From Cladorhizidae sp. MBARI D1340-BT2 (Eukaryota; Porifera; Demospongiae; Poecilosclerida; Cladorhizidae): 64,000 nt of DNA. Shown one piece after another: positions 42,908 through 54,142 of the stretch; position 1 is the first letter of the stretch; every line of letters begins with the position of its first letter. The notes beneath the pieces are model-generated. The model did no database searches. It worked only from the letters and a program-made list of their open reading frames with translations, and was not told the DNA's origin. The translations under genes were made by a program, and so were the position numbers. The stretch covers positions 18,087,250 to 18,151,249 of the forward strand of contig JAQNBH010000014.1 in assembly GCA_028752905.1 (NCBI GenBank), given 5' to 3'.

Positions 42908-44977
42908 TCAGCAGCAATTTTGTCCACTAACTTCATCAATAACCTTGTTGGCGTAAGTATTGTCAGTAAAGGAGCAGTGGCAGAGGCTTTTAATGTTGTC
43001 GAAGATTACCAGGTCTGTAGCGAAGATTAAAACCAGGAAAATAATACCAGTTACCAGCGCCAGGAAAAAGTAGACCATGGAACAGATGCTGCAGCATAGT
43101 GAGTAACTTCCACAAGACTTGGCTTGGTTATAATCTCCTGCAGAGTTGTGATCATTGGCCTGCCAGGAAATAAAGGAGGGGAGGGAAGGGAGAGGAAAAG
43201 CAAGTGAATCATTTACCTAAAAGTATTTTCTCTCCAAAGTAATGATTTGTAATTTGTTAAACTTGGTAACTTTCCTGCCTTTTATAATGGTGCCCATACT
43301 TGACATCTATAATCATACCAATATTGTACACCTTAAAATCTGTATATGATGGCTTATCTAATTTATCTACACAGATATATAAACACTCGTTCTTCCTTCC
43401 TTTTTTGACCAGGCAATTCAGTATATTCTATCTTCTCCTCCTCTCCACCTCTCCACCCCCCTATTTTTTTAAAAAATCTTGCAACATTATTTAACTATCA
43501 ACATTATTTAACTATAAATAAACAAACAACTGATTTCGTCATTCTACGTAGGGACAGCTGGATCTGCCCAAGCTTCTAGTTCACTAACTGCACAGCTAAT
43601 TATAGCTTATTTCACTATCAATGCCTTCATCATCACTGGTAATCTCATCTCCATCAAAACCGTCAGCTTGAGTGAGTGCTTAGGAGGCAGGTCAGCCACG
43701 CTACTCCAACCAGTGATAGCAGAGCTTCAGGGTCAACACTATCCTGGCCAAGGTGAGAGATGACATCAGCTTCTTCATCAGCTGCTTTCCTCCTCAGAGA
43801 GTCCAAATTCACCGTCCAGATCCCGAAATAAAAAGCACATCTTGAAACCGGATAGCTTGACTGCTTTGAAATGCCATCTTTAATTCTGACTGGTATGTAT
43901 TTTTCAATGTTTCTACCGAACATCTATGCCCCCCATATTTGGTAGGCATGCAATGGAAGAATTTAGCTTAAAAATGAGGTATTTTAAATGTTATCTATAA
44001 ACGCTCCATAGGGTATCTTAGAAACATACGATTGGGATAGCTTTTGGTACATATTTACCGGGAAGTGGGTGCAGAACTAGTTTCCATGCAGATCCAGCAC
44101 CAAGCAAGTGCGACAAACAAACTCATGGTGGGCTCATGAGAGCTTCCAAGATTATTGGCAGTCTTCACAATTATGGAAGCATTATTCAGGTTTAGTCGAA
44201 AGGAACGTATGTGTTCACACAACAGAACATATGTTTCCTGCTAGTATCTTCGGCAACCACATAAGTTTACTACATAGGTGTGCAATAATTCTGTGGCTTG
44301 TCATGGATTGTGTATGTCACTAGCTAGCATGTAAATAACACAACAAGATACAGAGTTATGTCGTAGCAAGATATGGTGCCCTGTAGCAGCAAGATATGGT
44401 GCATGTGGCAGCAAGATATGGTGCCATGTAGCAGCAAGATATGGTGCATGTGGCAGCAAGATATGGTGCCATGTCGCAGCAAGATATTGTGCCATGTCAC
44501 AGCAAGATATGGTGCCATGTCACAGCAAGATATGGTGCCACGTCACAGCAAGATATGGTGCCATGTAGCAGCAAGATATGGTGCCATGTAGCAGCAAGAT
44601 ATGGTGCATGTGGCAGCAAGATATGGTGCATGTGGCAGCAAGATATTGTGCCATGTCGCAGCAAGATATGGTGCCATGTCACAGCAAGATATGGTGCCAT
44701 GTAGCAGCAAGATATAGTGCCATGTCACAGCAAGATATGCATACTGGAACACATGGAAAGTGAATTGATACAGGGAGAATTACTGTGTTATCAACTGTTA
44801 GTGACTTACCACACAGGAGCATATAATGGCAGGGATGAGGCACACGAGTGCTAGAAAATTGCCATGGATCAGGCACAGGATTATCAAGATAACTGCCAGT
44901 GCAGTATAGGTAGTAGCACGTGGTATACGGATGTTCACCACTTGTTGGGGCTGCGGCTGTCCAACCACTACAATATT
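42908..44977 (-). CDS. CD225/dispanin-like membrane protein, last two exons
   Basis: Exon 44,810-44,977 starts after a cacacag acceptor and reads NIVVVGQPQPQQVVNIRIPR, then the first helix (YTALAVILIILCLI) and CLIPAIICSCV; it ends at GTAAGTC in phase 0. Exon 42,908-43,159 starts after ctggcag and reads ANDHNSAGDYNQAKSCGSYS, then the second helix (MVYFFLALVTGIIFLVLIF), ending NCC before TGA. The intracellular loop with G-D-Y-x-x-A-x-x-x-S is the CD225 hallmark, and exon break and phase match the gene in copies A and B. Upstream proline-rich exons were not found. The intron holds a 21-bp tandem array. Confidence 0.7.
44345..44740. repeat. 21-bp tandem repeat in the CD225-like intron
   Basis: About nineteen units of cagcaagatatggtgccatg (t), with 20-bp variants reading gcaagatatggtgcatgtgg. 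ORFs across it on both strands are repeat artefacts. Confidence 0.93.
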
Positions 44978-44984
44978 CTGTGTG

Positions 44985-45150
44985 TGTGCATGTGCATGTA
45001 CATGTAACATGTGGTATAGGTGTGGTGTGCATGATATAGTGTGTGCATGTAACATGTGGTATAGGTGTGGTGTACATGGTGTGATATGGAGTGTGTGCAT
45101 GTATGTAACATGTGGTATAGGTGTGGTGTGAGTGTGGTATTATACAGAGA
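44985..45150. repeat. Short tandem repeat with CA/TG content
   Basis: Units of acatgtggtataggtgtggt recur four times next to a tgtgtgtgcatgtgcatgta run. The polypyrimidine tract and acceptor of the CD225-like exon at 44,977 lie inside this simple sequence. Confidence 0.8.
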
Positions 45151-45235
45151 GCAAACCAGCAGATCACAAAGGGGGAGGGGTATTCTCATTGACCACAAGC
45201 TCTATAGCAGCAGCTGCAGCAGTGGTTTGTATCCC

Positions 45236-45252
45236 GGGGGGGGGGGGGGGGG
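45236..45252. repeat. Poly-G tract
   Basis: A run of about 17 G preceding gagcccacac. No gene was identified between here and the piggyBac element, apart from the microsatellite at 45,650. Confidence 0.8.
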
Positions 45253-45649
45253 AGCCCACACACAACTAATTGAAAATACCTGCATTATGTGAGTGCTTGA
45301 TCTCTGCTAGAAAATTGAATGCACCCTCGAGGGTTAAAGCATCTATATGCATGTGGAAGAAGGTTCAGTCTGTGCAAGAGCCAAGATAAGTGCACCTGTT
45401 GCTGTGTATCAGCAGAGGAACGTGCCAAGCAGTTCAACGAGGAGCATATTCTGAACCTTCAGCATTATTTCTTGCACTTATTTTCAAGACAATATTTTTG
45501 AAATGGAATCTGGAAACAGAATTAGGTAAAGCCTGAAATGGAAAATGGGATTATTTAAACAAGAAATGACCACTTCCACTATACACTATACTAGTGTTTA
45601 CATGTACACACCATTGTCTATGTACAGAGAATTTGTTTGTGCCTCTACT

Positions 45650-45960
45650 CTGCCTACACACACACACATGTACATGCATACATCCACACATATGCATACA
45701 TACACACACACATATACATGCACACATCCACACACATGCATACACACACACACATATATGCATGCACACATCCACACACACACATATGCATGCACGCATC
45801 CACACACATGCATACATTCATACATACACACACACATACATATATACATGCACACATCCACACACATGCATACATACACACACTCACACATATATGCATG
45901 CACACATCCACTCACATGCATGCATACATACATACACGCACACACTGCAACACGCACACA
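45650..45960. repeat. Microsatellite/minisatellite of cacacatacatgcata type
   Basis: Alternating CA, TA and TGCA motifs with a loose 30-bp periodicity (atccacacacatgcatac). Long open frames on both strands are due to composition. Confidence 0.93.
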
Positions 45961-46275
45961 CAGTAGCTAGCTATGCTATTGGGGTGCAGGGGTGTTGACT
46001 GTCAGGATGTGACTCAACATGAAAGGACAGTGGGAATCCAAGGAAAGGAAGTGGAGCAATATCCAGAAAAACACTGGGTAAATCCCCACTAATTGTCTAC
46101 ATGCATACCACAACAATCATGATTCCTGATGAAGGCTGGAACATCTCTTCAAAATGTGATTTCAAGTTATGTCAACTGAGAGTGCATAGAGAATAATTTT
46201 TTTGCAAGAGATAGTACTTACAGTGTCTGGTAATTTGTTGCCTAAAGCCACCTTTTTAAAACTGTCGCCCCTTAA

Positions 46276-48831
46276 CCGATTAAACGCTGTAAGCGCCATA
46301 TGGCGCGAGACCTTACATCCTTCGCCACACAAAAATATATAAAATGAACCGTTACGAGCTAACAGCCCCGGTTGGGTTCTGCACATGCCTAGTAGACTAG
46401 AGAACGTCACAAAAATGATTATTTCCGGTTGATGCATCGTGCAAATAAAATCCTGCGGTTGAACGCCATTTTTGTTGGTCGAGCTTTTTTTAAAAACTGC
46501 TCGAAGATGCTCTCCTGTGAGGACGTTATTTCTCAACTTTTAGCCGACGATTCTGGCGATTCTGGGTCAGATTCATTTGGGGAAGAAGGTGAAGACATCT
46601 ATGCATACCGAGGAAACACTCTGGATCCAGTTGCTCTAAGAGAAGAGGCGCGCTTGGATGGACTTCTCGATTGTAAGTTTCTTCTAACCTTAGCGCTTCA
46701 TAGCCTTTGTTTACCATAGTCAACTGAGAGTGTACTATTGCCAAATACTAGCTTATTCTGTTGGTATTCCAAATTCAGACAGGATAGTTATAGAAAAAAA
46801 GTTATAGCCAAGAGTGTAGGTTGGAGTTGTTGAGTTGTTGATTTTCATTTGAATTTGAATTTTCAAATGTTGACCACAAACTTGATATATATATATATCT
46901 TGTTTTTCCCAACCTCCCCACTACTTTTCCTACAGCATCAGATGATGAGAGTGGTGATGAGGCATCTATGACTCCTTTTGTTACATTGGAGGATGAGGAA
47001 GCCTTGCCTGAAGTCTCTACAGGGCGTGGGAACACGACTGGTGCTGGAGTTGTGCGAGGGAGAGGTGGGCGAGGGAGTACTGGCCGAGGGAGAGGCGGGC
47101 GAAGGAGTACTGGCCAAGGGGGAAGCAGCTCAAGTGGTAGTGGAGTCGTAAGTGTTGCTAGTGGTCCTCCAAAAGGTACTGGTAGTAGGCGGGCCAGAGG
47201 TTATAGGCGTGTGCGAGCATCTGGCACTGGTTCTGTCCGAGCATCTGGCACTGGTTCTGCCCAAGCATCTGGCACTGGTTCTAGGCTAACTGAGGTCACA
47301 GGTAAGTGGGAAATAAAGGAGCCAACTCCTTTGAAATTGGACTATACAGCAACAGCTGGTCCAACTTCTTCATTGCTTGGTGCATCAAGTACATTTTTAG
47401 ATGCATTTTACCTTTTTTTAACTCTTGAAGTGTGGGAACTCCTAGTAGCAGAGACGAACAGTTACGTTTCTAGGATGGCTAGTCTCTCCAGGCCATGGGT
47501 AGATACTAATATAGAGGAAATGAAAGCTTTTGTAGGAATGTTGATAATAATGGGAGTTTCCACACTTCCATACTTAGAATTGTACTGGTCCACTAATCAC
47601 TCGGATTTGTCTGGATCTTTGGTTCGTAAAGTAATGCCTAGGACTCGGTTTTTGGAGCTAATGCGTTATGTACATGTAAATTCTATTGATGGTTTGTTGG
47701 TTACAAATTTGATAGAAGCTTGTTTATTGAATTCATTTATTTTGTTTTCTTCTGTCCGAGCTCCAATATCAGTAAGGAAGGGTAATTATCTAGAAGCTAG
47801 GATTGTTCTAGCTAAATCTTTGATTGGTTCTTTCTCTTCTCGGCAGCGTGCAGGTCAACGTTGTAGTCAGGTAAATAGTCAGCTAGATCGCCTCAATTTA
47901 AAACTAGGTCATTTCCCACAGTGCTGTGCAAAGAAGCGCTGTGTAGTTTGCATTAGTAAAGGTTACAGGCATGAGGCAAGGTCCCAGTGTTGTTTTTGTA
48001 AGGTTCCTTTGTGTGGTGGATCAACAGGCCGTGACTGTTTTCGTAATACCATACCTTGGTGGACTATCAGTAATGTTTATGCACCCCCTGCTCCTTTCTG
48101 TGCTTCTCTCTTGTTCCCTGCTCCTTCGTCTACTTCTCTCTTGTTCCCTGCTCCTTCGTCTACTTCTCTCTTGTTCCCTGCTCCTTCGTCTACTTCTCTC
48201 GTTCCCTGTCCCTTCGTCTACTTCTCTCGTCTCTCCAGTATTCAAGTGTTATTCTTATCCTGGTATCTCATGTTTGTGTAGAATAAAAACATGGTGAAAT
48301 ATCATGCCGGAGACCAAGCAAGCTATACCCAAGACTGAGCAAGTTCTACTCTACCCGTGACAGCAAGACCGGAGCTCTACCCAAGACACTCCCTTACATA
48401 ATTGTGTTTTATATTATGGTTTTATTCTAGTATGTGTTAGCATTTTCACTCTCTTATAATTTGTTTTTTGTATTATTATGTGTTAGCATTTTGATGGGGA
48501 AAACAACCCACTGGCTTTGCAGCTGGTAGAGGGTTTGTAAATAGATGCTCCATCTTGTGTTGGCATTATAATGTGTGTATAATAGTGTGAAAATATGAAA
48601 ATATTCACCCCCAAGAAGATGACAAGGTTTTATAATGCTGGTTAGTTCTGCCCAGTTGGTAAGGAAGGCTCGATTTTTTTACAGGAAGTAGAGCTATCAT
48701 GTGGCTAAATATGACCCAAGTTTCATGGGTGGAGTCCCTGCAGAACGGAAGATATAAAAATAATAAGTAAAATACCTCGTTAATTCATGAATAATTTGCC
48801 TGCGGGTACTAGGAATACGGCGTGCAATCGG
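46276..48831 (+). mobile_element. PiggyBac-type element with catalytic core deleted
   Basis: TTAA flanks at 46,272-46,275 and 48,832-48,835. The terminal inverted repeats are CCGATTAAACGC and, from the other end, CCGATTGCACGC. The subterminal cgctgtaagcgccatatggcg is shared exactly with the miniature element at 35,541. It carries one spliced ORF on the plus strand. Confidence 0.85.
46507..48281 (+). CDS. PiggyBac-derived protein lacking the DDD catalytic centre
   Basis: Exon 1 is 46,507-46,672 and exon 2 is 46,936-48,281 (donor T/GTAAG, acceptor ctacag), giving 503 residues in one frame; a longer start at 46,429 is possible. An acidic N-terminus (EEGEDIYAYRGN) leads to Gly/Arg-rich repeats (GRGGRGSTGRGRGG, RASGTGS x3). 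The N-terminal half of the transposase fold follows (WELLVAETNSYVS, MKAFVGMLIIMGVSTLPYLE, MPRTRFLELMRYVHVN). The sequence then jumps directly to the C-terminal part (LIEACLLNSFILF...LAKSLIG) and a Cys-rich zinc module (CCAKKRCVVC...CCFCKVPLCG). The core with the three catalytic Asp residues is missing, yet the frame is kept. A 30-bp coding repeat (48,110-48,200) encodes PAPSSTSLLF units. Confidence 0.75.
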
Positions 48832-48835
48832 TTAA

Positions 48836-49462
48836 AGCAAGAAACTGGTTAGAGAAACAAAGCCATTAATAGGTGTGGTAGCACTAGTGACGGAGAAGCT
48901 AACTATGCATGAAAAAAAAACTTTTCAACGACGAGACAGCCACTTCACAGTGTGATACCATGCATGCCCGGCAAAGACGACTTGTAACGGTAACTAGAGG
49001 AGGGCTTCACATTGGTGGTGCCCTAAGCACCAAGATTGGAAAAAGTGTTAAAGAACAGGAGATTATGGCAATGCACATAGCCGTGCACAAGGTCACAGAG
49101 CTAAGTTAGGAGTATCCTCAGTTATGATAGCTATGTACTCAACTGAGTATAATCTGTTCTGGTTCACTGAGTGGAATCTCCCATATGATCACCACAACTG
49201 GGTCCTCTTCTCTCTATGGGCATGGGAAACTTCCAAGAGAATTAATAATGGATTTTGGATTTGCAAGCCTATACCAGCATGGTAACAACAAAAGTAAGGC
49301 TACAATAGTTCAAAGGTTGAGCAGGATATCAGAGCTGTTAAAATTTAATCACAGCTATTAATGATGTCCACCAAAGGTGCCCAGATTAGACTATATTGGT
49401 ATATAGTAAAATACTGAAACAACCTTCCCACCCCCCCCCCCCCCCCCTTCCCCCTACTATAC
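48836..49462. other. Intergenic region before duplication copy B
   Basis: No convincing gene; the plus ORF at 48,909-49,109 shows no family resemblance. A C-rich tract (about 49,431-49,448) lies just left of the duplication boundary. Confidence 0.45.
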
Positions 49463-50367
49463 CACCACATCAACGAGTGCTCCAAGTGACATAAACATTA
49501 TAATAATGACAATAATAATAATCAATAAATAAAAAATATATATATATATATATATTTTTGTACAGCCACAGTTTAGAAGCAAGTAATATATATATATATA
49601 TATTTTTGTACAGCCACAGTTTAGAAGCAAGTAAGCTGGCACTTTTACACCGAGACAGACATTGGCTATGTTGTGTTAGGTAGGTGACTTTGGACTCCAA
49701 TCTCACTGGAAACAACCACTATCGTCAAAAACGGCACAGCAGTTGGCAGTGCAGCCCATTTGACTAGGAACACACCTAAGCATGCAATTTTCACATTCCC
49801 TGACGATAGCAGCACACAAATAACGCAACATGGCGGTGTTACCAACAAACAATGCTAGCTAGCTCACATAGCAGGAATTTGCTAGCGAGAGTGCCTCTAG
49901 CCCTGCTCTATTAGCTAGTATGTTAGAGCACACATAATGCAAGGAGCTTGCTAGTGAGGCTGCCTCTAGCCCTTCTCTATTAGTAGAGCTCTAGTGAGGC
50001 TGCCTCTAGCCCTACTCTATTTTTAAAACAGTTGCTGAAATGGCTGAATCTATCCCAGACTACACCAGGTAAAAAATTAAAAAGAATTTTTTTGTTGTAA
50101 GTATATAGCTATAACGATGTCTGGTCTGTAGTATGTTATGTATGTGTTTAGAAGGCGCTGGATGCAGTACCAGCTTGAAAGCACTCCCACAATGGAGTGC
50201 GCCTGGTACCTCTGTTGGAAATACAAGAGAGTCTGTGATGAATAAGTTCCCCCACCAACCCACCTAAAAACTAATTAGCCCCCCCCTCCTCCTTATTCCA
50301 TACCCATTTGCTTACAGGACATCACCCCAAAAGTAACTTTTAACTTAGCCCCCCACACTGAAATTAC

Positions 50368-50496
50368 AGTATTGCTTGACTGTTGTTGCACCACTGCAGG
50401 CATGGGGGTATAGCCAGGCTGAGGAATTGTGCTAGGCGGGTATTCAGCAGACGGAAGAATACTGTAGCCCCTTTTAGATCCAGCATAGTCGTTCAT
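50368..50496 (-). CDS. Proline-rich first exon of a dispanin-like gene (copy B, partial)
   Basis: Counterpart of 913-1,041, same 43-codon length (MNDYAGSKRGYS...QQQSSNT). The donor is weaker here (GTAATT instead of GTAAGT). Amino-acid changes are few (A/D, R/T, P/Q, N/S), so the reading has been maintained as protein-like sequence, but the downstream exons are unresolved. Confidence 0.45.
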
Positions 50497-51269
50497 TTCT
50501 ACGGCAGTGAAAAATTATGCATGACTGAAAATCTATTTAGCTTCTAGGTTCTATTACACTAACCATGATGATCCATCTTTAATTGCCGAGTGGCCTTGAG
50601 CAGCTTTACGTAGTACTACAAATCGCGCAAGATAAAATAAGAGCAGCTTGCAGTGAAATGACTTCAATCCCAATTAAATAGAGGGCCGTTTTCGTTAGCA
50701 ACGCCCATTTATGCTCTATATTATACGCCCCCTTTTTTAATTATTCGTGATCGAAAGCAGGTGTGCGCTCAACAAAATTTGATTTTTTATGTTCATGCAA
50801 CTACGGTTGTAGAGTGAAAGTCGAAGTTGTGTTAGTGCAGAGATAACTGCCTCATTGCAAGGCGGTGGTTCACGCATTACTGAACGGCTGAGCCTAGTGC
50901 ACGCTTCATAGATGAGTGAGCCTCCTCATATTTTCACAAGATCCAGCTTCCCAACTGAAACAGGTAGCAGCTACCTCTGTATACTTTCAACCACGCCTGC
51001 TTGAAGCGCACTATATTCGCGCGCACGCATATTCCCTTTTTTCCCGACCCGGAAGGTAAAGGGTCGGCTACGCCAGTCAAGGCAATACCTGGCTATTGAC
51101 TTGCCAGCCACTAACTATCGACCAGGGCCTAACAACCCAACAAAGATCTGCACACCATTAATGAAATCACCATGGTCATTGTACTAATGCCGAGATGAAC
51201 AAGGTAGCTAGTTTTGATAAAGTTAGGCAAGTTTGCTCATTGTTACGGAGATGCCAACTCAATTATTAC

Positions 51270-51607
51270 TGTTATGGACCTAACTCTGGTTGGAGCTAGG
51301 GCAGGGTACAGGTCCACAACACTCGCCGTCTAGAGCTATGAGAAGCGTTATATAAAGTTCTATTATAGCTTACATTCAAGACTTGTACAGAGCATCAAGC
51401 ATGACAGAACTGAGCATGAATCACGTGCGAGGTGCTTTTATAATCCAGCAGCCATGTGTAATAATATAAGTCCTCGCTAAGTCCTCGCTAAATATAGTCA
51501 CAATCATAACACATTACAATTACATTCCTGAGGTGATGCCAGTTTAGTCTTGCACTCAGAGTTCAGCCTAGATGAGGTATTCAGCATTGTCAGGGGGTTC
51601 CCTGACA
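51270..51607 (-). repeat. 3' LTR of gypsy element 3
   Basis: 338 bp, TG...CA, with the pol stop codon (51,568-51,570) inside it and a purine tract (complement of ctcccccctac) next to it. It includes a short direct repeat taagtcctcgc near 51,470-51,490. Confidence 0.8.
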
Positions 51608-52776
51608 CTCCCCCCTACTTCTTCTGGAGTGGGCTCCTTGTCAGGCGGCCAGCTCTGTCTGCTGAGGCCATCAGCATTGCCATTGTTTATCCCTGGCCTA
51701 TGAATAATCTCGAAACTGTATGGCTGAAGTGCGAGAGACCAGCGTGTTAGCCTGCTGTTCACATCTCGAAACTTTTGGAGATAGGCGAGAGCCTTGTGAT
51801 CCGTGTATATTTCAAATGGCGCTCCACTAAGATACACCCTGAAGTGTTTCACACCTTCAATGACTGCAAGGCACTCGAGCTCTACTGCCGAGTAACGTCT
51901 CTCTCTCGGTAGTAGTTTCCTTGAGTGGAAGGCAATAGGTTGGTCCTCACCTTCCTCATTCTTCTGGCTAAGCACCACACCAAGGCCTGTGCCAGAAGCG
52001 TCTGTCTGGAGCATGACGATTTTGTCATAATCCGGGCTAATGAGTACGGCATCAGATGACAATGCTGCCTTCAGATCTCTGAATGCCGTCTCTCGATCTG
52101 TTGTCCAGACAACTCGGTTGGGTGATTCCTTTTTCGTCATCTCATGCAGTGGGGCTGCAACTTCTGAAAATCCCTGTACAAACCTCCGATAATAGTTCGC
52201 AAGACCTAAGAATGAATGAATATCCTTCTTCTTGACTGGTTTGGAGAACTCCCTAACAGCTCTCACCTTGCTCGGTATTGGTCTCACTCTTCCTCTGCCG
52301 ACCCTGTGACCAAGGAACTCACACTCTCTTGTTCCTAACTGACACTTGCCAAGGTTGACTGTCAGTCCAGCTCTCTGCAACCGGGACATCACCTGATGCA
52401 GGTGTTCGACATGGTCCTCCCAGGTGAGGCTGAAAATGGTAACATCGTCCATATATGCTGCAGCATATTCCATGACATCCAACAGCAACGTATTCATGAG
52501 ACGTTGGAACACAGCCGGTGCGCCCACAAGACCGAAGGGCATCACTGTAAATTCATATTTCCCTAGCGGGGTCACAAAGGCTGTCTTCTCTTGAGATCCC
52601 TCCTCGACTGGGATCTGCCAGTAACCTCTCCGTAGATCAAGGGCCGAAATATACTGTGCCCGTCCAAGACCATCTAGCAGATCGTCCACCCTAGACATGG
52701 GATATGTGTCGGGCCTGGTTACCGCATTCAGCTTTCTGTAATTGACACATAGCCGGGCGTCCTTTTTCGGAACCAA
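51568..52776 (-). pseudogene. pol: Reverse transcriptase-RNase H of gypsy element 3
   Basis: The reading VLVPKKDARLCVNYRKLNAV is followed by SALDLRRGYWQIPV, TAFVTPLGKYEF and catalytic AAYMDDVTIFS. RNase H has LQTDASGTGLG, ELECLAVIEGV, EIYTDHKALAY and NGNADGLSRQ. The frame is also open upstream of 52,776 (EVQSQIHDLLEAGII, HTGDSPP). Compared with element 1 the KKDG region is shortened by two residues, and the frame is broken near 52,915 before the pre-RT part. RT itself looks intact, but the element has no gag, protease or integrase core. Confidence 0.88.
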
Positions 52777-52964
52777 TACGATAGGCGAAGCCCATGGGCT
52801 GGTCGATGGTCTAATGATCCCTGCTTCAAGTAGATCATGGATCTGACTCTGAACTTCTGAGTGTCTATGCCTACTGAGCCTGTAGGGAGGAGAGTAGACC
52901 GGTGGGGAATCTCCTGTGTGGATGGGTAAGGGTTGTTCTTCCCGCCTGCGGTCGGAAGGTTTCC

Positions 52965-53220
52965 CTAAACTTGTACTCCCACTTCTGGAGGTCTTCTCGT
53001 TGTGACTGTCAAGCTGTCATCAATCTTCGGTCTCTTCAACTCGGTCTCTCTCTCCCAACTATCAACTGTCAACTCAGAGTGAGCATCTGCGGGGCCTTCT
53101 GCTTCAATCATCAAGCATGCTGCCACTGGGTTCCTCCACTCTGCTATGGCATTCACATGGAAGACTCGACTCTGCTTCCTTTTGTCGGGCATCCTGACAC
53201 GGTAGGTGACGTCGGAGATC
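52965..53220 (-). pseudogene. Integrase C-terminal fragment of gypsy element 3
   Basis: SDVTYRVRMPDKRKQSRVFH then VNAIAEWRNPVAACLM matches the last part of the integrases of element 1 (TTYRIRTHRGKR...FHVNMLRRWESP) and element 2 (DVTYQLNV...YHINALKKWHTP). Truncation removes everything upstream. Confidence 0.85.
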
Positions 53221-54142
53221 TTTTATTCGGCCCCTGCCACATCCTTTCACCACTTCTATCATTCTGGTGAATGTGTCATTATTGATATGCATTCAGGAGC
53301 TTCCCTACAAGTCACCTTTCTGGACAAAATTCACAAAGAATATGCACATGGAACCCCTCAGACCAACATGGCTCCAATGGCAGCCCACAATGAAGAAGCT
53401 ACCCTTCCAGGCACAACCCAGTATAGAGTACCTGTCCTAACCAGCCAATGCATGGGCTTAGCAGAAGCAGAGAAGGAAAGTGTCCATAACACCCATACCA
53501 TTCACCATGTAGCCTCTTTCCCTCATTAGGTCACTTGTACAATTCTTGTTTTGTAGCTAGCCTCATTTTAGGAGGGCATCCTTTTTGGGAGGATAACCTC
53601 GTTTTGCCTAGGCTCCTACCCAGCCATTCTGTAGAGAGGAGGGGGAATACATTTAGCGCATGAGACTAGCAGTGTATCAATGAACAACTCTATTGGATTC
53701 ACTTTATGAACAACTCGATTGGATTCGCTTTGTTAAAAAAAGGGTTGGAAGAAGGAGCCAATGATGTAGACAACGAACATTCAGACTATTCTTCACTATT
53801 TACTATATATGCCGCCCATGAGTATATTGTTTTATCAATTAATTTTTTTTTAAATAATAATAAATTTTATTATAGACTTTAAAAATCCCTACAGGTAAGG
53901 GTCTCACTAAATGAGTAATGCATGTAACAATAACAATACTCTAGCAACATAGTAATAACACACCATCAAATGCACAAATCTATTGGGAAAAATCACTCAG
54001 TCCTTCACAACACTAATACAATAATGACAGTATTATTTTACTCATGTTGACAGAAGTATCATATAATAATAGTGTCCATTCAATGGACCGATATTGAAAT
54101 ACTTCTAGCTCATAATCTAAATCACAAGAATTACATTTTCTC

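Larger units (their letters stand above)
51270..53220 (-). mobile_element. 5'-truncated Ty3/gypsy element (Gmr1-like), element 3
   Basis: Only the 3' LTR (51,270-51,607, TGTTATG...CCTGACA), RT-RNase H and the very end of integrase remain. Integrase motifs (FHVNAIAEWRNP) lie upstream of RT, so this family has the same INT-RT order as elements 1 and 2. The element stops abruptly at 53,220 within the integrase C-terminal module, and copy-A-like duplication sequence resumes (ttttattcggcccctgccac). No second LTR or target duplication is present, so the 5' two thirds were deleted or never inserted. Confidence 0.88.

Noticed and set aside
43663..43923. 86-codon minus ORF (FGRNIEKYIPVRIKDGIS...)
   Set aside because: No recognisable family or splice signals linking it to the neighbouring CD225-like exons.
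44301..44763. Repetitive ORFs (HILLRHGTISCC and SKIWCHVAARYG types)
   Set aside because: Products of the 21-bp tandem array in an intron.
45545..45998. Long His/Thr- and Cys/Val-rich ORFs on both strands
   Set aside because: They read through a CA/TG microsatellite; open frames come from composition.
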